Shown here: positions 24,720-31,790 of the stretch, in pieces
Numbering within the stretch: the first letter of the stretch is position 1
Layout of the letters: each line of letters starts with the position of its first letter
NCBI GenBank assembly: GCA_910579645.1
Contig: CAJTVK010000034.1
Location: 1-35,640, forward strand
Reading direction: 5' to 3'
DNA length: 35,640 bases
Origin: an uncultured Lachnospiraceae bacterium
GTDB taxonomy: Bacteria; Bacillota; Clostridia; Lachnospirales; Lachnospiraceae
Position numbers and translations under genes: made by a program
Notes under the pieces: generated by a model
The model's database searches: none
What the model was told of the DNA's origin: nothing
What the model saw: the letters and a program-made list of their open reading frames with translations, nothing else

Positions 24720-27335
24720 ATGTTTAAACATAGGATAAAGGAACCTTTAAAGAACGGACTGGATAAAGGGAAGCGGTTTTTCTTTTTCTATGGGATTGGG
24801 ATAAAGGATTATTTTTTGGAGGATATTTATAAGGAACCTTTTACCATGCCGGAGACGCTGAAACGTTACTTTTTAACGGAGCAGCGGGACGTTTACCGGT
24901 ATTTTATCAGGATCACTTCGGAGGATGTCACAGTCTTTGAGCGGCAGGGGGAAAGCATTGCCGCGGCGGAGGACTTTTTTGCCCCGCGGATAGAACAGGC
25001 CGGTGAGGCGGATGATTTGCCTTTGGACGAAGAGATTGTCACAAATCAGGAAGAAAGCAAGCAAGAGGAAGCCGTCAGGGAACTGCGGGAGAATCTGCAG
25101 AATTCGGATATCGGCATAAGGAATAAAATCTCTGTCTTAAAGGAACGGATAGAGAATGCAGCAGGGCTGCAGGACGGAAAAAGGTATGCGGTTTTATTTG
25201 AAGACTTTGAATGGCAGGCCAATTTATATAGGAATGAACCGTCTGCCGAGAAAATAAAACTGCTGAAGGATTTTATGAACCTGGAGCAGGCGGTGGTCAT
25301 GGTTTCTCTGGAAGAGGTGGAATTGCTGCAGCGGTACCATTTTGAAATGAAGGGCAGTAACGTAATCTATATTGGGAACCCTCCGGCGGCGGAAGTGAAA
25401 TACATGTATCTGCGGAAATTCCTGGCAGGCATGCCCGCAAAGGGCAGACAGGATTATCCCCTAACCCTGTTCCGTGAACTGGAGACAATTTCTTATGCCA
25501 TGTCTTCCGGCGGCAAGAGCCTGCGGGATGCGATTCATGTGTTTGAGGAAACGGTAGCGGATGGAAGCACGGAAATACATAAAGAAGAGTTTGAAAAAGC
25601 GGCGGAGAAAATCATTGAGGAAAAAATTCTTTTGGAGGATGTGATTCTGGCACCGGAGACGAAAGACATCATTGTGCGGGCAGTGGATACATTCCTTTCG
25701 GAGGACAGCGCTTCGGAGTTCCGGAAGGGGCTGATACTGAAGGGGCCTTCCGGCACGGGGAAGACGCAGATTGTAAGAGCCTTGGCGACGGAAAAGAACT
25801 GTTATTTTATGGCCCCCACTTTGTCGGAACTGAAAGGGAAATATGTGGGGTGGACCAGTGCGAAAGTAAGAAGTATTTTCGAGGAAGCAAGAGGGAATGC
25901 GCCTACGATTTTGTTCATAGACGAAGCGGATACCGTCTTTCCGGTCAGAGACGGCGGAGCCGGCAGCGGGAACGACAGCTTCGGTTTGGATATGGTAAAT
26001 CAGTTTCTGCAGGAAATTGACGGCATGAAGACGGGAGGGGCGAAAGTGTTTACGATTGCGGCCACCAACCGTCCCGCCATGATTGACGGTGCGGTAAAAA
26101 GCCGTCTGTCTCAGGAAATCGAAATCGGACTGCCGGACGGGCCGGCAAGAATTGCCATATTTGACAGTAAGCTGAAAAAATACGGGTTTCGGCTCAGTGA
26201 TAAATCCTATCGGGCGGAAATAGAAAAAAAGAGCGAGCAAATGTCCGGGAGGGATATTGATAATTTTGTTAAGAAGCTGAAAGAGAAAGTGGCGGGGCTG
26301 CCCTATGAGAAAATCGGCAATTTAAAGGACGATGAGGAGAGCAGAAATATTTTTCTTCAGATTTTGCAGGACAATGAACTGCTTTTAGTGGAAGAACTGC
26401 GGCAGAAGGTTCCGGTGGAGGTGGAGATGCCGGAAAATATCGGGACGCGTCTGGAAGATATTATCGGATATGAGGACGTGAAGGAGCGGGCGATGCGGCA
26501 GGCGGAATTTATCAGGAGCAGCGCAGAGGACGCTGTTTTAAGGGAGAAATACGGCATCAAGGGGAAAAAGGGAATTTTGCTTTACGGGCCGCCGGGAAAT
26601 GCCAAGACAGAACTGACGAAAGCCATTGCAAAGGAAAACAGGTTTTATTTTATTAAGGTTCTGAGTAAGGATTTTGCTTCCGATTATGCGGCAAAGCAGT
26701 TGGGAAATCTGCAGGAGATATTTAATCAGGCACTCCGTCTTTCTAAAATAACAAGTAAGTACGAAGGCGTGCTGCTGTTTTTCGATGAGTTTGACTCTTT
26801 GGCAGGGTATGCCTTGAACAGCGTAGTAAGAGGGACTCTTTTGGATCTTTTGGCCAATGAGAACGGAATCCGGTCGGAGACAGGGAAAATACTGTTCATG
26901 GCGGCTACAAACCATAAACAGCAATTGGACGAGGCGGTGATTCGGAAAGGCAGGATTGACGAGCATATCTTTATGGGCAATCCGCCGGAAGAGCATGGAA
27001 TACATATATTGCATCGGAAATTTGAGCAGGATGCCAAAGTGGAGATAGCCGATTCCCTGATTCCGCTTTTATATGAGAAACTGCACGATATGAAATATGA
27101 GGAGTATTGCAGGAAAGCAGAACTCTGGGAGAAAAGCGGTCAGCAGGCGCAGCGGCTGAAACGGGAGGAAGTGAGGCCGTCCGGCTCGGAACTGGTGATG
27201 CTCTATAAAGATATAAAGGCAGAGGCGTTTTTTGCCCGGCTGAGGGAAGGGGACTTGGACGGGAACTGCTGCATCCGTATCACCGAAGAGACGGCGGAAA
27301 CATATTTTCAAAAGAATCAGGAGAGCGGAGAATGA
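24720..27335 (+). CDS. Operon protein G: tandem AAA+ ATPase (Cdc48/p97-like)
   Basis: An 871-residue AAA+ protein with two recognisable ATPase modules. Module 1 has Walker A GPSGTGKT (342-349), Walker B ILFIDEAD (Asp401, Glu402) and a following ATNRP sensor segment. Module 2 has GPPGNAKT (623-630), in which the usual Gly before Lys629 is Ala, and Walker B LLFFDEFD (Asp689, Glu690) with AATNHK. The region at about 150-270 (YAVLFEDFEW, QAVVMVSLEEVELL, NVIYIGNPP) resembles a degenerate AAA module without a P-loop. Classical double AAA rings remodel or unfold proteins. ATG 24720 has GGGAGGTGAAGG upstream. Its stop overlaps the next start by ATGA, so it is translationally coupled to the channel subunit H. 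Confidence 0.88.
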   Translation: MFKHRIKEPLKNGLDKGKRFFFFYGIGIKDYFLEDIYKEPFTMPETLKRYFLTEQRDVYRYFIRITSEDVTVFERQGESIAAAEDFFAPRIEQAGEADDLPLDEEIVTNQEESKQEEAVRELRENLQNSDIGIRNKISVLKERIENAAGLQDGKRYAVLFEDFEWQANLYRNEPSAEKIKLLKDFMNLEQAVVMVSLEEVELLQRYHFEMKGSNVIYIGNPPAAEVKYMYLRKFLAGMPAKGRQDYPLTLFRELETISYAMSSGGKSLRDAIHVFEETVADGSTEIHKEEFEKAAEKIIEEKILLEDVILAPETKDIIVRAVDTFLSEDSASEFRKGLILKGPSGTGKTQIVRALATEKNCYFMAPTLSELKGKYVGWTSAKVRSIFEEARGNAPTILFIDEADTVFPVRDGGAGSGNDSFGLDMVNQFLQEIDGMKTGGAKVFTIAATNRPAMIDGAVKSRLSQEIEIGLPDGPARIAIFDSKLKKYGFRLSDKSYRAEIEKKSEQMSGRDIDNFVKKLKEKVAGLPYEKIGNLKDDEESRNIFLQILQDNELLLVEELRQKVPVEVEMPENIGTRLEDIIGYEDVKERAMRQAEFIRSSAEDAVLREKYGIKGKKGILLYGPPGNAKTELTKAIAKENRFYFIKVLSKDFASDYAAKQLGNLQEIFNQALRLSKITSKYEGVLLFFDEFDSLAGYALNSVVRGTLLDLLANENGIRSETGKILFMAATNHKQQLDEAVIRKGRIDEHIFMGNPPEEHGIHILHRKFEQDAKVEIADSLIPLLYEKLHDMKYEEYCRKAELWEKSGQQAQRLKREEVRPSGSELVMLYKDIKAEAFFARLREGDLDGNCCIRITEETAETYFQKNQESGE

Positions 27336-29830
27336 TAAGAAAAATGGAAAAAGGCCTGCAATGGCTGCCTTTTGTATACGGTATCGGCGTGGTGCTGGAA
27401 CTTATGCTGGCATTGCTGGGGAAGGGCAGCGGATTGGGCGAGCCTTCCAATGTTTTCGTTATGCTTGCTTTTTTTCTGACAGTGGCAGTGATATTTTTCC
27501 TGTCCTACCGTTGTTTGGGCACCGGCAGGAAAATGCGGGAATGCCTTGAGAAGGCAGGGGTTGAAATACAAAGCCTGAGCATGGTGGCCGGAGGGGACGT
27601 GCTGAAGGAAATGCAAAGCAGGGAAAAGTTTTTCGGGGAAAGCAGGCTGGATGCGGCGTTTTCGGAATTCAATGAAGATGTGGAACGCATTGCCTTGGCA
27701 GGGGAAACGCATAAGATTAAAATAGGCACGAAGGGAAATATTGAAGATTATATTAACGAGGAACTGATGGAATCGGCAATACAGAACAATTTCCTGAATC
27801 AGGTTCCGGCGACTCTGACCGGCTTAGGCATTTTAGGGACTTTTCTCGGGTTATCCATTGGCTTAAATTCGTTTGAACTGTCAGGTACCGCAGCGGAGGT
27901 GGAGGGAAAAATCGGACCGCTGATGGACGGCATTAAGGTAGCTTTCCACACTTCTATCTGTGGTTTGTGTTTTTCCATTCTATTTAATTTTTTTTACCGG
28001 AAAACATTGGCGGAGATTATGGGGGCATTGGATGATTTCCTGAACATTTTTCAGGGATATGCCGTGCCAAGCACGGAGAACGGCTCCGCCAATACTTTCT
28101 TAAAATATCAGGCCATGGTTTGCAAGGCATTGCAGGAACAGACATATATAGAGAATGCAATCATGGAAAGACAGGATGCCAGATTTGCAGGACTGGCGGA
28201 AAAAATGGACGAGCAGAATAAGCAGACGCTCCGCATGTACCGGCAGGTCAATGAGAGAATCTGTGAGAGCCAGATGGAAGGAATGGAAAAAATCGTGAAT
28301 GCTTTTATCGGGCAGATGCACGCCGCATTGCAGGGAAGCTTTAAGGATACGGAGACAATGATACGGAACCTGCAATTGTATCAGGCAAAATCCCAGAGCA
28401 GTCTGGAGGCGGTTCTGAGACAAATCTGCGGTATGTCTGCGGATTTATCGGCTGTCAATGCCGGGTTGGGGCATACGGTACAGGATCTCAGGCAGTTTAT
28501 GGAGGATACGTCCAACATACAGGAAATGCTTCGGGACAATCTGGCAGCTGTCCGCGGGCAGTCGGAGACGGAAAGGAAGAGGCTGCAGGAGCAGTCGGAA
28601 CTTATACATAGGCTGGCGGCACAGGAAGTACGTCTGGCAGCCATGGCGGCGGAAGCGGAAAATAGAATGAGTAAAGTTTGCGAATGGCAGGAGGAGAGAC
28701 TGGAGAAGGCAAACGAACAGCAGGAGGAAAGACTGACGAGGGTAAAGGAAGAACAGGAGAAACGGCTGACCGAGATGGCTTTGGAACAGGAAGAGAGACT
28801 GGCGGCGGCAGGCAGGGCACAGGAAGAGCGGATGGCAAGGGCAGATGCGGCGCAGGCAGAGAGGCTGTCAGGGATATATGTGCAGCAAGAAGAGCGGTTA
28901 GCAGAAGCGGCACAGGGTCAGGAAGAAAGGTTGGCCAAAGCGGCACAGGGTCAGGAAGAAAGGCTGGCCAAAGCGGCACAGGGTCAGGAAGAAAGGTTGG
29001 CCAAAGCGGCACAGGGTCAGGAAGAGAGACTGGCCAAAGTAGCGCAGGGTCAGGAGGAAAGACTGGCCAAAGCGGCGCAGGGTCAGGAAGAGAGATTGGC
29101 AAGAGAGGCGCAGGGTCAGGAAGAGAGACTGACGAAAACAGCCGAGGAACAGGAAGGGAGGCTGGCAAGGCTGGCCGCAGGGCAGGAAGAAAGATGGGGC
29201 GAAATCGTCAGGATACAGGAAATGCGGGCGGCACAGTGGGCGGAAGCGCAGGAAGCGAGACTGGCGGCGGCAGTGACGGCACAGGAACAGAGAGTGGGAA
29301 ATGCCGTGTCGGAACAGGGGAAAAGACTGGAAGCGGCGGCTGACGGCTTGGGACGGAAAATAGGGCATACGGCAGAGGTTCAGACGCAGCAGATAATTTC
29401 TTCTTTTGCCGCACAGGAAAAACAGATGAATCTTGCCTTGGACAGTTTTGCGCAGGGCATGCAGGAGCGAATCCACGCCCTGCGGCAAATGCAGGAAAGT
29501 TTTGATGCGGCTCTTCGGCAGGGCATGACAGCCATTCATGCTATGGCAGAGGAAACCTGCCGGGAACTGAAGGAACAGGCCGGGCAGGGTATGGAGGCAG
29601 TAAACGGAGCGGTGTATGATAAGATAGGTGAAATATCGGGGACGGTGGAGAATATGAGCCGGCATGTGGAAGAAAATATAAAGTCTATGGATAAAATAAT
29701 CCGCAATCTTTATGAGGAATCGGATCGCAGGCAGGCTGCGGCACGGCAGGTGAAAACCGAAAGCAGGGCGATTGGTCAGGAGACAGAGGGAGAGGGTGAA
29801 AAGCTTGAGGAGGATAAGGAGATTCCATAG
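27332..29830 (+). CDS. Operon protein H: MotA/TolQ/ExbB-type channel with long hendecad tail (ZorA-like)
   Basis: An 832-residue membrane protein. Helices are predicted at about 11-30, 41-62, 157-178 and 200-222; the last two carry the MotA/TolQ/ExbB signature (VPATLTGLGILGTFLGLSIG, then GIKVAFHTSICGLCFSILFN). After the membrane part comes a cytoplasmic helical tail of more than 550 residues, including about 20 hendecads of the type AQGQEERLAKA (about 450-670). ZorA of Zorya defence systems has the same plan: channel part plus long tail that reaches into the cytosol. The start ATG 27332 overlaps the AAA+ stop by four bases. With protein I it should form a proton or sodium-driven stator-type motor. 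Flagellar MotA is excluded by length, tail and context. Confidence 0.85.
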   Translation: MIRKMEKGLQWLPFVYGIGVVLELMLALLGKGSGLGEPSNVFVMLAFFLTVAVIFFLSYRCLGTGRKMRECLEKAGVEIQSLSMVAGGDVLKEMQSREKFFGESRLDAAFSEFNEDVERIALAGETHKIKIGTKGNIEDYINEELMESAIQNNFLNQVPATLTGLGILGTFLGLSIGLNSFELSGTAAEVEGKIGPLMDGIKVAFHTSICGLCFSILFNFFYRKTLAEIMGALDDFLNIFQGYAVPSTENGSANTFLKYQAMVCKALQEQTYIENAIMERQDARFAGLAEKMDEQNKQTLRMYRQVNERICESQMEGMEKIVNAFIGQMHAALQGSFKDTETMIRNLQLYQAKSQSSLEAVLRQICGMSADLSAVNAGLGHTVQDLRQFMEDTSNIQEMLRDNLAAVRGQSETERKRLQEQSELIHRLAAQEVRLAAMAAEAENRMSKVCEWQEERLEKANEQQEERLTRVKEEQEKRLTEMALEQEERLAAAGRAQEERMARADAAQAERLSGIYVQQEERLAEAAQGQEERLAKAAQGQEERLAKAAQGQEERLAKAAQGQEERLAKVAQGQEERLAKAAQGQEERLAREAQGQEERLTKTAEEQEGRLARLAAGQEERWGEIVRIQEMRAAQWAEAQEARLAAAVTAQEQRVGNAVSEQGKRLEAAADGLGRKIGHTAEVQTQQIISSFAAQEKQMNLALDSFAQGMQERIHALRQMQESFDAALRQGMTAIHAMAEETCRELKEQAGQGMEAVNGAVYDKIGEISGTVENMSRHVEENIKSMDKIIRNLYEESDRRQAAARQVKTESRAIGQETEGEGEKLEEDKEIP
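28910..29140 (+). repeat. Seven 33-bp in-frame repeats encoding AQGQEERLAKA
   Basis: Seven consecutive 33-base units begin at 28910, 28943, 28976, 29009, 29042, 29075 and 29108; the first six are almost identical in DNA. They sit inside a longer, more diverged run of 11-residue repeats. Such arrays vary readily in copy number. Confidence 0.92.
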
Positions 29831-30737
29831 GAAAAACAGAAAGGGGAAGAGGGGAAGGGAACAGGGAGAAATCAATTATTGGCAATCCTATTCGGACTTA
29901 ATGGCGGCTATGGTGCTGGTATTTGCCCTGATTATTGCTTTTACCATATATCGCGCTAAAGAAGACTATGAAAATATAGGAAGAGAAGCGGAAGAAAAAG
30001 AGGTGATGCTTCTAAAGCAGGGGGAAGAGTTGGAAAGGCTGACAGGCAGGCTGGAAGAACTGGAGGAAGAATTGGTCTGTCTGCGGCAGCAGGAGACGAA
30101 GACAGATAAGCTTCTGGAAGAAAAGATGGCATTGGAGGAGCAAAATGACCGTCTTATAAAGCAGAAGGAAGAGTTGGAGGAAAAGCTGCGGGAACTGGAA
30201 GAAAGGGCGGAAAAGGCATATGCGGTGCGCAGAGATATCGTGGAGGAACTGGAGGAAGAGTTTTCCGGTTCCGTTGACATAGATCCGGCATCGGGCACGG
30301 TCAGTTTTGATTCCAAGGTATTGTTTGCCTATAATAATTCCTGGCTGAGTGATGCCGGAAAGAAAACTTTGGATGATTTCTTTCCGGCCTATTTTTCCGT
30401 TATATTAAGAAATTATGATTCTATATCGGAGGTAATCATTGAGGGGCATTGCGATGACAGAGGAGATTATTCCTATAATATGGAACTTTCTCAGGCGAGG
30501 GCTTTTGCGGTGATGAATTATTGCATCGGTGATGAAAAGAGAAGAGGTAAGGAGGTCAATTACGATATGTTTTCCGAAAGCGATCTGAAGAAAATCAGAG
30601 AGATTGTGACGGTTAACGGGCGTTCTTACTATGAGTTGATTTATAAAGAAAACGGGGAGGTGGATGAGGATGCTTCCCGGCGGGTGGAAATAAAGTTCCG
30701 GCTAGAGGCAGAGAATCTGCTTTTAGGCGATGAGTAG
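29805..30737 (+). CDS. Operon protein I: MotB/OmpA-like peptidoglycan-anchoring motor subunit (ZorB-like)
   Basis: A 310-residue protein (from TTG 29805, GAGGG 8 bases upstream) with a strongly basic N-terminus, one membrane helix (about 28-49) preceded by NYWQSYSDLM that carries the conserved ion-binding Asp31, an extracellular coiled coil (about 55-165) and a C-terminal OmpA-like domain (about 170-300). The peptidoglycan-binding signature is IIEGHCDDRGDYSYNMELSQ, continuing into ARAFAVMNY. This is the MotB/ZorB plan: ion-binding helix in the membrane, peptidoglycan clamp outside. GTG 29796 and TTG 29772 are alternative starts. It overlaps gene H by about 26 bases and ends the operon. An OmpA-domain protein in a Gram-positive background fits a stator anchor, not an outer-membrane protein. 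Confidence 0.86.
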   Translation: MRRIRRFHRKNRKGKRGREQGEINYWQSYSDLMAAMVLVFALIIAFTIYRAKEDYENIGREAEEKEVMLLKQGEELERLTGRLEELEEELVCLRQQETKTDKLLEEKMALEEQNDRLIKQKEELEEKLRELEERAEKAYAVRRDIVEELEEEFSGSVDIDPASGTVSFDSKVLFAYNNSWLSDAGKKTLDDFFPAYFSVILRNYDSISEVIIEGHCDDRGDYSYNMELSQARAFAVMNYCIGDEKRRGKEVNYDMFSESDLKKIREIVTVNGRSYYELIYKENGEVDEDASRRVEIKFRLEAENLLLGDE

Positions 30738-30745
30738 GCACAGAG

Positions 30746-30837
30746 GCTACCCGAACCGGAAAAGGAGCGGCAGCACATGCAGTCAGGCATATCGTCCGGC
30801 CTGCAAGGGCTGTCGCTCCTTTTCCGGTTCGGGTAGC
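30746..30837. repeat. Large inverted repeat, 29-base arms, after the operon
   Basis: Arms at 30746-30774 and 30809-30837 are complementary over 29 bases with a single G-T pair. The 34-base interior has its own CAGGC/GCCTG stem. It starts 9 bases after the last operon stop. As RNA it would be a very stable hairpin able to end or protect the operon transcript, but no T-run follows. Confidence 0.75.
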
Positions 30838-30887
30838 TGTAAAGATTCGAAGCAGAAACGGATTGCCAAGGCTGCAATAGAAAAAGT

Positions 30888-30917
30888 TTGACCCTCAAAT
30901 AAAAAATGTGGTATACT
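30888..30917 (+). promoter_or_regulatory. Sigma-A promoter of the MarR regulator transcript
   Basis: TTGACC (30888-30893) and TATACT (30912-30917) are 18 bases apart, each five of six matches to consensus. Transcription should begin near 30924 and run through a folded element into the MarR-type gene. Confidence 0.7.
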
Positions 30918-30923
30918 ATACAT

Positions 30924-30937
30924 TATCAATGGTGATA
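30924..30937. promoter_or_regulatory. Possible MarR/FabT operator TATCA-N4-TGATA
   Basis: The inverted repeat TATCA-ATGG-TGATA lies exactly at the predicted transcription start of the regulator gene. MarR proteins typically bind such short palindromes to repress their own promoter. The link is inferred. Confidence 0.4.
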
Positions 30938-30941
30938 TTAG

Positions 30942-31098
30942 AGCATGTCTGAAAATATATTCCCGGAAACTGGGATATACTGGCTGTCGAAAATGACCGC
31001 CAGTATAAAAATGATGCACACAGCCGCATAAGGAAATATGCCGCTTCGCGGCTGCGGCCGGCGCGGACATATTGCGGAAAGCGATTTTCAGACATGCT
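30942..31098. repeat. Folded 157-bp element with 15-bp terminal inverted repeats
   Basis: Ends AGCATGTCTGAAAAT (30942-30956) and ATTTTCAGACATGCT (31084-31098) are perfect inverses. Inside are a stem TATACTGGC/GCCAGTATA (30976-30984, 30999-31007), a stem AATATG/CATATT (31035-31040, 31068-31073) and a tight hairpin GCCGC-TTC-GCGGC (31040-31052). No supported ORF lies within. It looks like a miniature inverted-repeat element or a structured RNA, and would be the 5' leader of the MarR-type mRNA. Confidence 0.65.
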
Positions 31099-31205
31099 TT
31101 GAAGTACGGACGAAACCCGGAGGCAGACCCGGGGCAGAGCGTGTATGCTCTTTATCCTGTACAAAGCATTTTCGGACACACTCTATGAAAGGATATCAAG
31201 GAGAA

Positions 31206-31232
31206 ATGTACGGGGTGTTACTGTGGAGATAA
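31206..31232 (+). other. Eight-codon ORF overlapping the MarR start
   Basis: ATG 31206 follows AAGGAG with a good distance and encodes MYGVLLWR before a TAA at 31230-31232, overlapping the GTG start of the regulator (31223) in another frame. It could bring ribosomes to the weakly marked GTG by translational coupling, or be chance. Confidence 0.3.
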
Positions 31233-31675
31233 GACAGAGGTTAAATGAAGTATTGGTTAAATTGTTCCGCAATATCAATAGCATTGAGGAGCAGGCAATA
31301 AAAACGGAAGAGTATAGAGATATGACTGCCAATGACATGCATGTCATTGAAGCCATAGGCATGCGGGATCCCAGAAATATGTCAGCGGTTGCAAAATCTC
31401 TCGGCGTGACGACGGGAACGCTTACCATATCGGTAAACAGTCTGGTAAAAAAAGGCTATGTGGAACGCATAAGAAGTGAAGAGGACAGGCGTGTCGTATT
31501 GGTATCTTTGTCGCCGAAAGGGGAAAAGGCGTATCTGCAGCATGAGGCATTTCATAAGGAAATGATAGATGCCATAGTAGCCCGGATGGATGAGGAAGAA
31601 AAAAGGATATTGGAAAAGGCTCTGAAGAACCTGAATGATTTTTTTTCGGAGAAGAGCAGGCTTGGAAAAGGATAG
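31223..31675 (+). CDS. MarR-family transcriptional regulator, FabT-like
   Basis: A 150-residue winged-helix DNA-binding protein, from GTG 31223. The recognition region is MSAVAKSLGVTTGTLTISVN (about 53-72) and the wing RIRSEEDRRVVLVSLSPKG (about 82-100), the standard MarR pattern; helices at both ends would form the dimer interface. The N-terminal half and the VTTGTLTISVNSLVKKGYVE stretch are most like FabT, the repressor of fatty-acid synthesis in Firmicutes. No fab genes are in the window, so this assignment is tentative. The frame is open back to 31145 but without a ribosome site. A palindrome at its promoter start suggests self-repression. It lies 115 bases before an M3 peptidase gene. 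Confidence 0.88.
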   Translation: MEIRQRLNEVLVKLFRNINSIEEQAIKTEEYRDMTANDMHVIEAIGMRDPRNMSAVAKSLGVTTGTLTISVNSLVKKGYVERIRSEEDRRVVLVSLSPKGEKAYLQHEAFHKEMIDAIVARMDEEEKRILEKALKNLNDFFSEKSRLGKG

Positions 31676-31790
31676 CGGGTTGCAGAAAGGAGGGCAGGAT
31701 GTGGAAAGCGGTAAAAACAGATTGGGAAATGGATAAAACAGGTTAAAAAAGGAAAATGAATATCAGATATAAAGAAAGGAAAGGGAAAAC

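Noticed and set aside
28910..29140. CRISPR array
   Set aside because: Units are directly adjacent without unique spacers, lie in frame in a coding gene, and no cas gene is present. The same holds for the arrays at 4212, 11315 and 20833.
28678..29343. Second open frame (221 codons) inside gene H
   Set aside because: It exists because the 33-bp repeat lacks stops in several frames. Its product is a low-complexity Gly/Arg repeat and it lies fully inside a well-supported gene.
28898..29875. Minus-strand frame of 325 codons with repeated LFLTLCRFGQ units
   Set aside because: It is the antisense of the 33-bp repeat of gene H and has no start signal.
16101..30737. Canonical Zorya type I, II or III
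   Set aside because: Only the motor pair resembles Zorya. No SNF2-type helicase/nuclease, HNH nuclease or EH-signature protein could be recognised in the neighbouring genes.
27332..30737. Flagellar stator motA/motB
   Set aside because: Protein H is almost three times the length of MotA, has a repeat tail and sits with ATPase genes; no flagellar genes are in the window.
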